Below, in pieces: positions 24,061 through 33,869 of a stretch of 64,000 bases of DNA. The position numbers were made by a program, and so were the translations under genes. Source of the stretch: Acanthosepion lycidas. Taxonomy: Eukaryota > Mollusca > Cephalopoda > Sepiida > Sepiidae. The notes beneath the pieces are model-generated. The model made no database searches. It had not been told where the DNA came from and saw nothing but the letters and a program-made list of their open reading frames with translations. Location of the stretch: contig OZ010595.1 of the NCBI GenBank assembly GCA_963932145.1, positions 95,605,328 through 95,669,327 on the forward strand, in the 5' to 3' direction. Numbering within the stretch: position 1 is the stretch's first letter; each line of letters starts with the position of its first letter.

Positions 24061-24779
24061 TGTCTCCTTTGTTTACTACTACATTATCTATGATGATATC
24101 TGGTTTTCTGTACAATGACACTTTCCAGAATTTGTCTACTTCACGTTCCTACTACGTTTATTATTATTTAGACGATAAAAAATTCAACAAATTAATTTAT
24201 GAAGACCATAGATAAAGAACGAAAAAAATTATTAAAACCAATAAAAATGTCTTTATAAAGAAGTGATAAACCTTTTGATTCTCTCAACTAGTTAGGTATT
24301 TCCAATTGACGCCAAAGTTTGATTCCACAACCCATGTTAAATACTTGAATTGATAGTACTCATTATCTAGACAAGCAGAGTGGCAGGAACCTTAGGTAAC
24401 TTCTATTCACAGTTAATCATATATCAGATATGAGTAAAACGTACAGAATAACAATACTGATATGTATATTGTAACAATGAAGAGTTTTGCTTTATTTTAC
24501 TTGGCGTTCCCCAATACATCACACAAGAGCCACTCAAAGAAAGACTGTTACTGATTGATGCACGTAAGAGGCAAAGTACAGTTAATGAGGATATGGAGGA
24601 ACGTTAACGCTTAACCTCGACTTGACATGATTAAATCTGTATTGAACGGGGAAGCATTTGGATCCTATTCCATATTGTAGCGGTTGGTTGTAAGAAACTG
24701 TCCTAATAACACTTCATTCCTACTAATAGAATACCACAGAAATGGGGATAAATCACTCCATTTTACGCGGTATGGTGGG
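24061..24779. other. No clear feature
   Basis: 24680-24770 shows weak similarity to 43945-44045 (CCTACTAATAGAATACCACAG versus CTTACTAATGGAATACGAAG). Otherwise unassigned. Confidence 0.35.
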
Positions 24780-24990
24780 TCTATATGTGATGGTCTGGAC
24801 TGGTGGAACAAAGCAATGTGACTCGTCAGAATATTTCAAATTTAAATAGCTCTAGATTAGCGATAGGCTTGCGACCTTTCGTCTATGGAACAGGACTTGT
24901 AGAGTGGAAAATATCTCATTGCTCACAAGAATGCGGAGAGGCTTCTAAACTCAAGATTGCAAAGTGGGACCTGGGAATATCTAGTTCATA
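24780..24990 (+). repeat. Dispersed repeat G, copy 1
   Basis: Resembles 42800-43020. The clearest stretch is GTAGAGTGGAAAATATCTCAT, preceded by TCGTCTATGGAACAGG and followed by GGCTTCTAAACT. A short echo (TTTGTAGAGTGGAGAAGAAT) is found near 49150. Class unknown. Confidence 0.45.
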
Positions 24991-25020
24991 TATAGCAGCA
25001 GTGGTTATATATATTTATAT

Positions 25021-25350
25021 GGGAATGAGGCCGAGTGGTTAGAATATTCGCATTCTAACCACGAGGCCCGGGTTCAAATCTCACCATTATCCTAGTCTTG
25101 ACGTGATTACCATGGGAATTCAGTCTGATAACATCAGGAATGAGCTTCCCTGATGTTATCAGATTGGAGGGGTCGATCCCAGCGTGCGGCACATTTGGAA
25201 AATAAAGAAAACCGTACCATGGGTTGACCCAAGCCCTGTGAGTGAAATTGGGTAGACGGAACTTTTGGGGGTCGTCGATAGCTGTGCTGGCACGAAGTCA
25301 AAAGTCATCGTGTCAGAGATCTTGAACGTTACTAGCCTTGTTCAGATTGT
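25021..25350 (+). mobile_element. Cephalopod-type tRNA-derived SINE
   Basis: The head has a pol III A box (GCCGAGTGGTTAGAAT) and B box (GGTTCAAATCTCA). The interior contains a hairpin (25121-25166), then GGTTGACCCAAGCCCTGTGA and AAATTGGGTAGACGGAACTT, close to the conserved central part of SINEs I know from squid, cuttlefish and octopus. It is the main evidence for a cephalopod source. Around the A box, GTGGTTAGAAT and its exact complement flank a 6-base loop (25035-25062), which is unusual for a tRNA-like head. Not a functional tRNA gene: no closing acceptor stem follows the B box. Confidence 0.82.
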
Positions 25351-25654
25351 CGATCACGCTAAATAACACGCTCTTTACCACAAACTGTAACTAGAGTCTG
25401 TTCAGCATAGTTGCAGTAGAAACCACAGGTTGGCTCTGTTTGTGTTGAATAAACACAAGTGCGTTCGAGGAAGCGTATGCAATAGGGATTGGCTAGCTTC
25501 ACTAGTGGATGGGTATCTTCGAATACGAGTGGCTAGCTAAACTCACTATATGGTCTCATCTGGCTCTTGTAAAGAGAGGGCGTAGCAGGGGTGGGGTCAG
25601 ATGCTAACTGGTCTTCTCAAATATTCCATAATCTTTCTATTAGCAATGGATTAT
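25351..25654. other. No recognised feature
   Basis: Unassigned sequence, more GC-rich than the surroundings. Confidence 0.4.
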
Positions 25655-26230
25655 ATATATAAGTTATAAGAAGATATAACCTACCTAACGAGCTTGTGTA
25701 AATGGATCGCAGAATAGAAATTAGGGGAGATAAACACAATTTACTAAGAGCTACAAAGGATAGGAAATTGTGGAGAACCATGATCGCTGATGAAATGAAG
25801 GAACCCATAGTATATAGAAAAAGAAGAAGAACTCATAATCTGTCTAACGAGCTTTTGTAAATGCTTGGCAGAACAGGGATAGCAAAAAGAAAAAAAAATG
25901 CTAAGTGCTAAAAAGGATTGGAAATTGTGGAGGACCATGATCGCCAACGACATGACGGGATACGACAGAATAAGAAGAAGACCAGGAGCGTATAACCTAC
26001 TTAACGGACTTGTACAAAGTGCCTGGCAGAACAGGAATTAGGAGATATTAGGTTGGTGCAAAAATAATGACGTAATAATGTCGTTTTTTGACGTATTTTT
26101 AACGTCCAAAAACGACATTATTACGTCATTATTTTAGGACTGGAAATCATGAAGAGCTGTGATGGCCAATATCCTGAAGGTATACAGCGCACCGAAGAAG
26201 AATACGTCGGTTTAGGCAAGGAGTTTCACT
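25655..26230 (+). mobile_element. RTE-type LINE tail, three tandem units
   Basis: The terminal coding part of the LINE occurs three times with a period of about 157 bases. Each unit begins with a TAACGAGCTTGTGTAAATG-like phrase (about 25690, 25847 and 26005). The first unit reads LLRATKDRKLWRTMIAD, the standard end of this protein family. Unit three is interrupted by a MITE at 26048-26135 and resumes with AGGACTGGAAATCATGAAGA. No upstream domains remain. Confidence 0.82.
26048..26135. mobile_element. Palindromic mariner MITE inserted in LINE unit 3
   Basis: Starts TTAGGTTGGTGCAAAAATAA. The left arm and centre are intact, but the last ~12 bases of the right arm are missing, together with the neighbouring LINE bases that the first two units still have. 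This marks a small deletion at the insertion border. Confidence 0.9.
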
Positions 26231-26977
26231 GAGAGAAAAACTAATCACTGTGCCTGGAGAAAATTGTATCTTCTCGCCGAAGATGGGACGTTCCTAGTTT
26301 GGTTTTGAAGTCAGTGAACGTTCCAACCTAGATTTTTTTCTCCATTGTGCTATTATTTCGGCGGCCAGTTTCTGATCTTTTAGATTCTTGGAGGGTACAT
26401 CTTCTACATTGATATATATTTGCATCCTTAACATGTTCTTAAATCGATAATACAAGCAGAAAGAAGGTTTGCCCTAAAATGAATCTTTAGGTAACGTCGG
26501 ATTTTGTTTTGTTGTCACTTGACTTGCAATGAAAGCAACACAAAATAACTGAACGACGAGTAACTAATAAGGATACTAATAGAAAGGAAATTTCTCTCTA
26601 AGCTACTTTGTCGTATAGATTTCCTCTTCACCGATTATAAATATAGATGTGAACGACATTAAAACCGTTGGTCAATATCTCAACTGAGATTGCGGACCAG
26701 GTCATATATTTGGCTGTTTTTTGCTTCCTTTTATGACAATTTCCATTCATTTTATGCCATCTGCTTTATTTCAGAACTATTTTAAGCTTATCTTAGTCAA
26801 TTTATATTCCTACATAAACAATTTGATAGAATATGTATATAGAATATAAAATTTACAAGCTCCTCATATTCCAAATCATTACGATCTCCGCTTGCTATTT
26901 TTGTCATTGCATACTTAAATTGATCTTTTTTAACTTACATTATCTCCACACTTGTAATTAATGAAATATCAATTTTA

Positions 26978-26979
<2 letters not shown>
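26231..26979. other. No recognised feature
   Basis: AT-rich; no element ends or coding signal seen. Confidence 0.4.
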
Positions 26980-27023
<44 letters not shown>

Positions 27024-27500
27024 TCTGTACTGGAAAATATTCAACATTTACAGGAAGGAAACTACATGACTGATATGAATATAACCCAGACCCGGTTATA
27101 GGCTTTAGGGCCCGTAACAGATTCATAGTATTTTACAATACATAGAGAAGAATCAAAGCTAATTGCCCAGACATCATGATCAATGACCAATAGAAGAGGA
27201 TTTGGGGAATGAAGACTGAGACTGTCGTACCAATAGCAATCGGAACTCTGGGCCTCATGAGAAAAGTAATGGACAATTTTTACTAAAAGTGTCTCCTGTA
27301 AAATCAACATACAAGTTGTCCAGAAAATCGCCCCACTAGGAACGTCACAAATACTAAGAAAAGTGCTATCAATTAAATGACAATTCTCCTACAGGACCTA
27401 AGGACCATAGTTTGGACCCGACTCTATAGGATAGAAGGCAGGAAACATAACACACACAGACACACAAAAAACAACAACAATAATAATAATAATAATATAT
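26980..27500 (+). mobile_element. LINE-2 3' end with AAT arrays on both sides
   Basis: An (AAT)n run (26980-27021) precedes the copy. The plus strand then reads KTETVVPIAIGTLGLM, a short decayed part, VVQKIAPLGTSQILRKVLSI and a stop at about 27378. This is an ORF2 C-terminus with its natural end. The 3' untranslated part (CCTAAGGACCATAGTTTGGA, then CTATAGGATAGAAGG) leads into (CAA)n and (AAT)n at 27467-27497. It is 5'-truncated and inactive. It shows best that the AAT microsatellite belongs to the element's tail. Confidence 0.75.
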
Positions 27501-28094
27501 TTCAATTAAAGACAGATAGAACAAGTCAATTTGTAAAGTGTTGCAGTTTTTATTCAAAAAATAAGATATTTCCGACAGAAATTGGAAAAGAAGTTATACT
27601 ATAAAAAAACGCCATTATTAAGTTCGAAACAAATTTTAGAGAATATTTGGAGCAACCCAAATTAATTTATATAATCTCTATGCAGAGTGAATGAAAAGAG
27701 AGCGAGAAAGAGTGAAGAATAAAAACCTGTACAATAATGACTAAATATAATAAAAAAAATATCGTAAGTATTGCTTTAACAAAATGGGACAGGAAATGTC
27801 ACTGAAACGAGGCAATGTTTGAGAATCGCATGTAGCAAATTAGGTACGTTAACCATCACTCTACATCATTGTGATCGAATATATATATATATATAATTTT
27901 ATCATATAGACAAAAACAGTTTACTCACTACAAAGATGCAACTTCGTTTCGGTGCATTTCAATTTCACCTCGACTGGTAAGCAAGTCGTATGTGAAACTA
28001 CGATGAATAATTATCGCTCTACCCTCGGTATCGAGCCCTTTTTTGAATTAATGCTGTGAGCCTTAGAATTTATATATTACTTTCGTTCCCATTG

Positions 28095-28097
<3 letters not shown>
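27501..28097. other. No recognised feature
   Basis: AT-rich spacer with a short (TA)n at 27879-27894. Confidence 0.4.

Positions 28098-28155
<58 letters not shown>
28098..28155. repeat. TA microsatellite
   Basis: Uninterrupted (TA)n of about 57 bases. Confidence 0.97.
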
Positions 28156-28158
<3 letters not shown>

Positions 28159-28214
28159 GTATGTATAAGGCTTCCGGCCATGTTACACTGAAGTACCAGA
28201 AGTTAAAGGCTGTT

Positions 28215-28400
28215 CACTGCTTAAATGGGCGACCGTGTGTGAATACCAGACTCTGCATGCATGGATCTTTGAAATGGGTGATAACGAGGAATTGCTAACC
28301 GCAAATTCCAGGCGAATTGTTTATATTCACTTACACGCATATAATCTTGGGAAAGTCATGAACCTTCGTTTTCTATCCTCAGCTATCTGTTATTTAGTAT
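28215..28400 (+). mobile_element. Degraded SINE-1 copy
   Basis: The body matches other SINE-1 copies: TATATTCACTTACACGCATA, then CTTGGGAAAGTCATGAACC. The tRNA-like head is not convincing. Confidence 0.45.
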
Positions 28401-28509
28401 CCGGAAATCATTATTATCTCCAAATATTCGTACTGTCTAAAAATATTTTCTCGCTTTAAATAACTTGTCAAAGATTGATAAGACACAAAAAAATCAATCA
28501 ATGAAAAAT

Positions 28510-28536
28510 ATTATTATTATTATAATTATAATTATA

Positions 28537-28582
<46 letters not shown>
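28510..28582. repeat. ATT microsatellite
   Basis: (ATT)n interrupted by TATAATTATAATT near its start. By analogy with LINE-2 tails it may mark a retroelement 3' end on the minus strand, but no coding remnant was found beside it. Confidence 0.95.
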
Positions 28583-28584
<2 letters not shown>

Positions 28585-29079
28585 TATCGTGAAGTCAATT
28601 GAGTGATTGATCAAACACGAACCTATTAAATTGATTAATTTTTTTTCAGTTTAAACAATAGTCACTCTGCAGTAGGCGCCTGTATTTTATCCTTACATCA
28701 CTTTTTTTTTAGCTTACAAAGACGCAGTAAGGGAGATCCTAGTGAAAATCGAACTCATTTCACCAGCAAAGAAGTAAAATGATTTAATCGTTATATAATC
28801 TTTAGATAGTCTGACACACGATTATACTAATTGATTCCCGATTAGAAATCGAACAAGAGATAATCCGTTTGAGAGACGAGTTTATTAAAATTTGGCGCAC
28901 ACATATGCGCGAACATAGAATTCAGTTAGTTTGAATTAAAACAAATGGAATCTTTTTTTTTTCTTTTATATAACGTGTGCCTTTAGGTCGTAAATTATTT
29001 TGACTCTCCATAACTTCCTATCTTAAACAAACTTTTTACCCTTACTATTCTGGCCATCATCTGTTCTGCAATCGAAATA
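28583..29079. other. No recognised feature
   Basis: AT-rich unassigned DNA. Confidence 0.4.
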
Positions 29080-29300
29080 TTGTTACGTTGTTTCTTCGCT
29101 GTTTCAATCTGTTACTCTTGCCCTCATTATGTCCTAAGAGTATTAAATTCTCTAAGCCCTCATTCTTCATTATGTTCCTTAGAAATTTCAACTGTGCCTT
29201 TCCGATTTTGTACTTTTGAGACAAGTGTCCGTTTTGCTTTTATTTTCCTTAAAAAATTCTTCCTTGCTCACATGGTCTATCCATAGTATTATTCAGCATC
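29080..29300 (-). mobile_element. RTE-type LINE fragment
   Basis: Complement of the KFLGHIMRKE...L region. CTCATTCTTCATTATGTTCC and AGAAATTTCAACTGTGCCTTT parallel 535-590. The reading frame is broken by several indels. Confidence 0.6.
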
Positions 29301-29309
29301 CATCTATCA

Positions 29310-29389
29310 AATGAATATTAACATTTCCAAGATATCTTTCCCCATTATGTGCATTAACAATTTCAACTGTCTCTTTCTGATATTAGATA
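29310..29389 (-). mobile_element. RTE-type LINE fragment, right-hand part of a split copy
   Basis: CCCATTATGTGCATTAACAA and CTGTCTCTTTCTGATATTAG correspond to 550-600. Similarity stops at the TA where the mariner-type element at 29390 begins, and resumes after that element at 30226. The two halves were one LINE copy before the insertion. Confidence 0.7.
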
Positions 29390-30225
29390 TACAGGTGTGG
29401 TGGGTAAATTGTCGCTATTTATATTTTTTAATTTCGCATATGCGCGTTGTTTTGTTTTTGATTTTGTCGACTGCACAATATAGTAGGGCCAGTTGGGCAC
29501 CTTCTGTGAAAAAAAAGAAAAAAGAGCACCATAACGCAATTCACATCGTCAGAAATTTGGAAACGGCATTCTGTACTGTTTGGCATTCGCACCGGAAGCT
29601 CCCTACGGATATTTCACAGTATTCGGGTGTCAATCTGAGGTCACGGCAGAGGATACGGAAAGAGTTGGATGAGTCTAATGGTCGAAGGTATTTGGAGTGA
29701 TCACTGGTGATGGCGACGTTAAGCGTCCATTCATCTTCCCATAATTCCTCAGACTCAACAAGGAGTCCTATATCAAATACTTTGAGGACGTAGTGCTGCT
29801 TTGGGTCAAGAGGGTGGCGGTTGGAAAACCCTATGTCTGGCAACAGGACTCTGTACCATGCCACACTAGCAGGGTAACCCAATCATGGCTGTCAGAAAAT
29901 TTCTGCGACCACATCACCTAACTCCCCAGGCTGCAACCCTTATTTTATTATTATATGTGGGATACAGTTGAGCGAGAGACCTACAAAATTCTTTGTAATA
30001 CCATAGATGAACTGAAGTCAAGGGTGATGGCAGCATTCACTATACAAGGAAACTTTCCAGAAGAGATTCAAGAGATTCCGAATTCGTCTGGATGACATGG
30101 CTGAAGCCAATGGTGATTTTATTGAATACATTTACTCTTTCGTTATTTTTGTGTAATTTTGCTAAACATATCTGTTTCATATTCATTTTTGCGTAATTTA
30201 AATGACACTTTACCCATCGCACCCT
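29390..30225 (+). mobile_element. Mariner-family element, internally deleted, inserted in LINE
   Basis: The left end reads CAGGTGTGGTGGGTAAATTG. The right end is its imperfect complement (AATGACACTTTACCCATCGC), so the terminal repeats share GGTGxGGTGGGTAAA. The ends sit at a TA inside the LINE fragment. The element carries an N-terminal and a C-terminal transposase part with the middle missing. Related pieces are at 10731-10850 and 60000-60315. Confidence 0.88.
29525..30115 (+). pseudogene. Mariner-family transposase pseudogene, middle deleted
   Basis: A 5' part (about 29525-29700) reads IVRNLETAFCTVWHSHRKLP, then a predicted DNA-binding region ending RIRKELDESNG. The next readable block, in another frame, is ITGDGDV, RPFIFP, then VKRVAVGKPYVWQQDSVPCH and SENFCDHIT. 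WQQD holds the second catalytic aspartate. The end reads ERETYKILCNT and RIRLDDMAEANGDFIE with frame changes. The segment with the first catalytic aspartate is gone, so the protein could not be active even before the point mutations. The minus-strand frame 29541-29882 is its shadow. Confidence 0.88.
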
Positions 30226-30350
30226 TTTTGTTTCCATTTTCTCTAAAACTTCGTCGTTGCTCACATGTTTAGTCTATGGTATTCTCAGAATCCTCATATA
30301 GATCTACCTCACTGTTGATTCAAGTGTCTTCTATATCTGGGAGAATATCG
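30226..30350 (-). mobile_element. RTE-type LINE fragment, left-hand part of the split copy
   Basis: Continues the LINE from 29389: TTGTTTCCATTTTCTCTAAA and ACTTCGTCGTTGCTCACATG parallel 610-660. The complement encodes NDEVLEKMETKR, a recognisable piece of this LINE family. Confidence 0.75.
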
Positions 30351-30495
30351 TCATTGAGAATCGAAATCATTCCACTGATTTGAAATACTAATTTGATAGT
30401 CATTGCTGTATTTTACTGCTTTCATACATCACGTTCATGTTGCAATCAAATTTTACATCATAATAGAAGAATTATTTACATAAAATGACCTTTGA

Positions 30496-30840
30496 TTAAA
30501 GAGTATTATTTGATTTGTCGATGCCAGTTGATAAGTCTTCTTCTGTCCAGACATAACTAATCAACAAATCGGGAAATAACGGACTGCCTAATCTTTTCTT
30601 GTGTAATTCATGCAGCCGACGAGAAATATCCCTAATCGGAAATGAAACAGTTGCTAAACAATAGATTCCCATTGCTATATCGACCTCCGACTGATTTGCA
30701 TTTTGATCTGAATTCTTAGGAATTGCTCTGGTTGACAAAAGATCAGACTGTATTGATCTCAAAGACAGCGTTTCACAGAGTGAAATGAAATCACTAATCA
30801 ATTCAAAATGATAAAAATAAAACAAACATAATTACCAAAA
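30496..30840 (-). other. Unassigned 109-codon open frame, possible exon
   Basis: The minus-strand frame 30825-30496 is not low-complexity. Its residue mix is ordinary (for example RDISRRLHELHKKRLG and DLLISYVWTEEDLS), and it lies outside every repeat recognised here. A T-rich run followed by TTAG upstream could be a splice acceptor, and the frame ends in TAA. I do not recognise a domain and see no partner exons nearby. It could be the last exon of a gene, an old transposon piece or chance. Confidence 0.2.
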
Positions 30841-31844
30841 CTGATGAAAAAAATATTCAAACATTTTTCTCGTTTCAATGACAGATGCGATGTTTAGATT
30901 AAAATGAATTAACTTTTAGTCATATCTTTCATATCTTTTTCTCGTTGATTGTTGACTCTCGTTTGCAGTAGAAAGGAGTTACCGTCAATCCTCATTAAGA
31001 CTGGGTCAAATAATTATAAATACCTTATATAATATGGATTGTATGTCCAAATATTAAGATGAAAATACATATGTAAAAGATTCGTTTTCTTCTAATGCCT
31101 GAATTGTGACAATCACTCGAAGCGATATTTATCTTCAGATCAGAAGAACATTCAGTTGTTTTACGAAAACAAATTTCAGGAAAATAACTTATAGAACTGC
31201 TAGAATATTTTTCGTAAATCTTGTCCTATTCCAGTGAAAATTATTCTGTCGTAATTTAAATGATTGGTAGCGTATAAAGACTTCAGCCGAAAAAAATGTT
31301 ATGTATTACGCTTCTTATAGAAAATGTTTAGTTGAACGTCTCTTTCTCTAGATATATTTAAGCTTCTCTTTAATTCCATAATGCATCTATTTTACTTTTT
31401 AGTTTTCTTTTAAATTCTGAAATGATAAATATTTTCTTATACTTGATTCACATATTTTAATAATTTAATAAATGTTTATAAATTTATGAAACAAAAATTC
31501 TTTTCGTATTTATTTCTTGGTAAATGATAAATATTATTTGCATTAGTTTTAATTGTATTAGTTTTTAAAATGTTGTAGATATAAAATTATTCTTCTAAAT
31601 AAAACAATCTAATAAATAAATTACGTTTAATATTTTTCTCAAGAACAAAAAATGTATAAATTGCCTTTCATCCTATGTTTATGCTTTATTACAATTTTAA
31701 TAATGGCTTTTTAAAACAATAAACAATGCTGCGAAGTGAAGGTAGTAAAAAATAATAGCGGTGTCAATGGAAAAAAGCGTCCTTTTGACACTCTATGCTA
31801 TGTGGACACGAAGGTTCAAGTTTGCCTTATTTTCCTTAAAACAT
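30841..31844. other. No recognised feature
   Basis: Very AT-rich, about 1 kb, without repeats. Confidence 0.45.
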
Positions 31845-32434
31845 CCCGTCCTGGGTAAGACGATAAACTACGTCCGACAGCAAGGTCTCTGATCAAGTGG
31901 TTTTGAGGAGCGTGGATGGAACAGCTTCTTAATTGCTGTTGTTCGCGGGTCCTCCCTGACACGGGGTGGTAGCACCTGTTAGGGTTCCAGCTATGGGCAA
32001 ATACTTTGTAAAAAAAACATTTCCATCAATAAACTTTTGACGCACAAAACTATTACCAGCAATAGTTTTTTTTTTGTTTTTTTTTTTTTTAAATATTACC
32101 AACAATATGTTTTTAAAAAATAAATATTACTAGCAATACATCTTTGGAAAAAAAGTATTACTAGCAATACATTTTTGAGGAAAAATATTATCAGCAATAT
32201 TCTTTTGAAAAAAAATATTACCAGCAATACATTTTTGAAAAAAAAATGTTACCAATAATATGTTTTTTAAAAAAATAAATATTGCCAGCAATACATTCTT
32301 GGAAAAAAGAAAAAAAAAGAAAAAAAAGAAAACATTACCAGCAATACATTTTTGACAAAACAAAATATTACCAACAATAAAAATTTTGTTAGCATTAAAT
32401 AACCCATTGAGGTTGATATGCTTTAAACCAAACG
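31845..32434 (+). repeat. Dispersed repeat R1, copy C (most complete)
   Basis: Begins CCCGTCCTGGGTAAGACGAT. Then come AGCAAGGTCTCTGATCA, TTAATTGCTGTTGTTCGCGG, CACGGGGTGGTAGCACCTGT and AGGGTTCCAGCTATG. From about 32050 to 32390 there are roughly ten ~30 bp units of the type ATTACCAGCAATACATTTTTG plus a variable A run. It ends GCATTAAATAACCCATTGAG and GTTGATATGC. The order is fixed across copies A, C and D. The 77-codon minus frame through the tandem part is an artefact. Confidence 0.85.
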
Positions 32435-32700
32435 TTAAAACAACAGCAATGTTTACATAATGAATCTATGATATTCACAGCATCCTTCTGTTAAACCAGA
32501 TTTCCTTTGCCTGAAGTCATGATTTTAATTTAGTCGGAACTGTCCAGCCTCCTCTCTCCTATAGGATGATTGATATTACATCACAATTAAAGACTTACTT
32601 TTTATGTCTGTTATAGCATACCTACCGACGATAATGGGTATGTCCCCATTCACATAAATATGGTATTAAATACTGTATGTTGGTCTGCAGTTGAAGATAC
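32435..32700. other. No recognised feature
   Basis: Unassigned spacer. Confidence 0.4.
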
Positions 32701-33000
32701 CCGAATTTAAAATATGGCCTTGTGTCACATCTGACCGCGTGGGGGGGGGGGGGTTGGTAGATATCATGCAGTTGGAGATGCGTTTCAAGATGTGCTCGTC
32801 AAACTTTCCGCCCCCGGGCAGAGAGGATCCCCAGACGATACTATGTTAAAGGGCAGAGTCTCGGTTCGGGAAACAGCTACCCGACCCCGTTTTATACGGG
32901 CTCGGATAGCCACATTAAATTCGGTCTTGTGCCACATCTGACCGCGTTGGGGTGGTCAGTAGATATCCTGCAGGTGGAGATTCATTGTTTAATTCAATTG
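32701..33000 (+). repeat. Duplicated CACATCTGACCGCG segment with poly-G
   Basis: About 70 bp occur twice in the same orientation (about 32708-32790 and 32925-32990). Shared are CTTGTG(T/C)CACATCTGACC, GCG, a G-rich run, then GTAGATATC and TGCAG(T/G)TGGAGAT. The first copy has an expanded run of about a dozen G. The GTGCCACATCT part also ends several SINE-2 copies, so both may be SINE-2 tails. Confidence 0.6.
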
Positions 33001-33340
33001 ATTCACTTCTAGCAGTTGACTTCTACGGACGGCTGGCGAAACTTATATGTTTTTCTTCTCCTAAATATTATCGTTCATTACCAACCTTCGTGTGATTATT
33101 CTATTCAGTAAACTTCACTAGGTTGCAACAATAACAAAAGTCTCCTGTTTCTTAATATCTTAGGAAAGCAGTTTTCGCTAGTTCAATGTGTCTTTGGCTT
33201 TCTGTATCACACTTTATGTTGTATATTAAAATGCATCCTGGATATTTACATTTTTTTTGTTGCCTGACTTAGATATCTCCAATTCGTTGCTCGCATCTAG
33301 GCAGTATCTCTTGTGGACAATCATACATTCTCACTTTTTA
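33001..33340. other. No recognised feature
   Basis: Unassigned AT-rich DNA. Confidence 0.4.
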
Positions 33341-33850
33341 CCCGTCCTGTGTATGACGATAAACAGCATCCGTGTCCTGGGTAAAACGATAAACTACGTC
33401 CAACAGCAAGGCCTCTAATTACGAGGTTTTGAGTAGTGTGGAACCGCCTCAATTGCTGATGTTCCCAGGTCCACCCTGTCCCGGGGTGTTACCACCTGTT
33501 AGGGTCCCAGCTATGAGTAAATAGTTGACTTCACAACCTAACTCAATACACTATGAAAGTGTAAAAATAGATTTTAATACCAGAAATACTTTAAAAAAAT
33601 AAGAACAATAAATATTTGAAAAATGAAAGTATTACCGGAAATAAAAATTTTGTCAGCATTAAATAACCCATTGAGGTTAATATGCCACAAAACCAAAATA
33701 TACATTTAAAAAAAATATATGATCAGCTATACATTTTTTGAAAAAAAAAATTACCAACTATACATTTCTTAAAAAAAAAAAAAAAAAAAAAAGGAAATTT
33801 TGTCGCCATTAAATAACCCATTGTACTTAATATGCCGTAAAACAAAACAA
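33341..33850 (+). repeat. Dispersed repeat R1, copy D with repeated ends
   Basis: The start is doubled: CCCGTCCTGTGTATGACGAT is followed about 30 bases later by GTCCTGGGTAAAACGATAAA. The 3' end also occurs twice (33645-33700 and 33797-33850), each with TTAAATAACCCATTG. The middle includes CTATGAAAGTGTAAAAATAG and diverged ~30 bp units. Confidence 0.8.
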
Positions 33851-33869
33851 ACTAAGAGAAAATTCTCTT

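Noticed and set aside
25021..25095. Functional tRNA gene
   Set aside because: A and B boxes are present but the acceptor stem does not close and a SINE body follows.
29541..29882. 113-codon minus-strand protein
   Set aside because: Shadow of the mariner transposase pseudogene on the plus strand.
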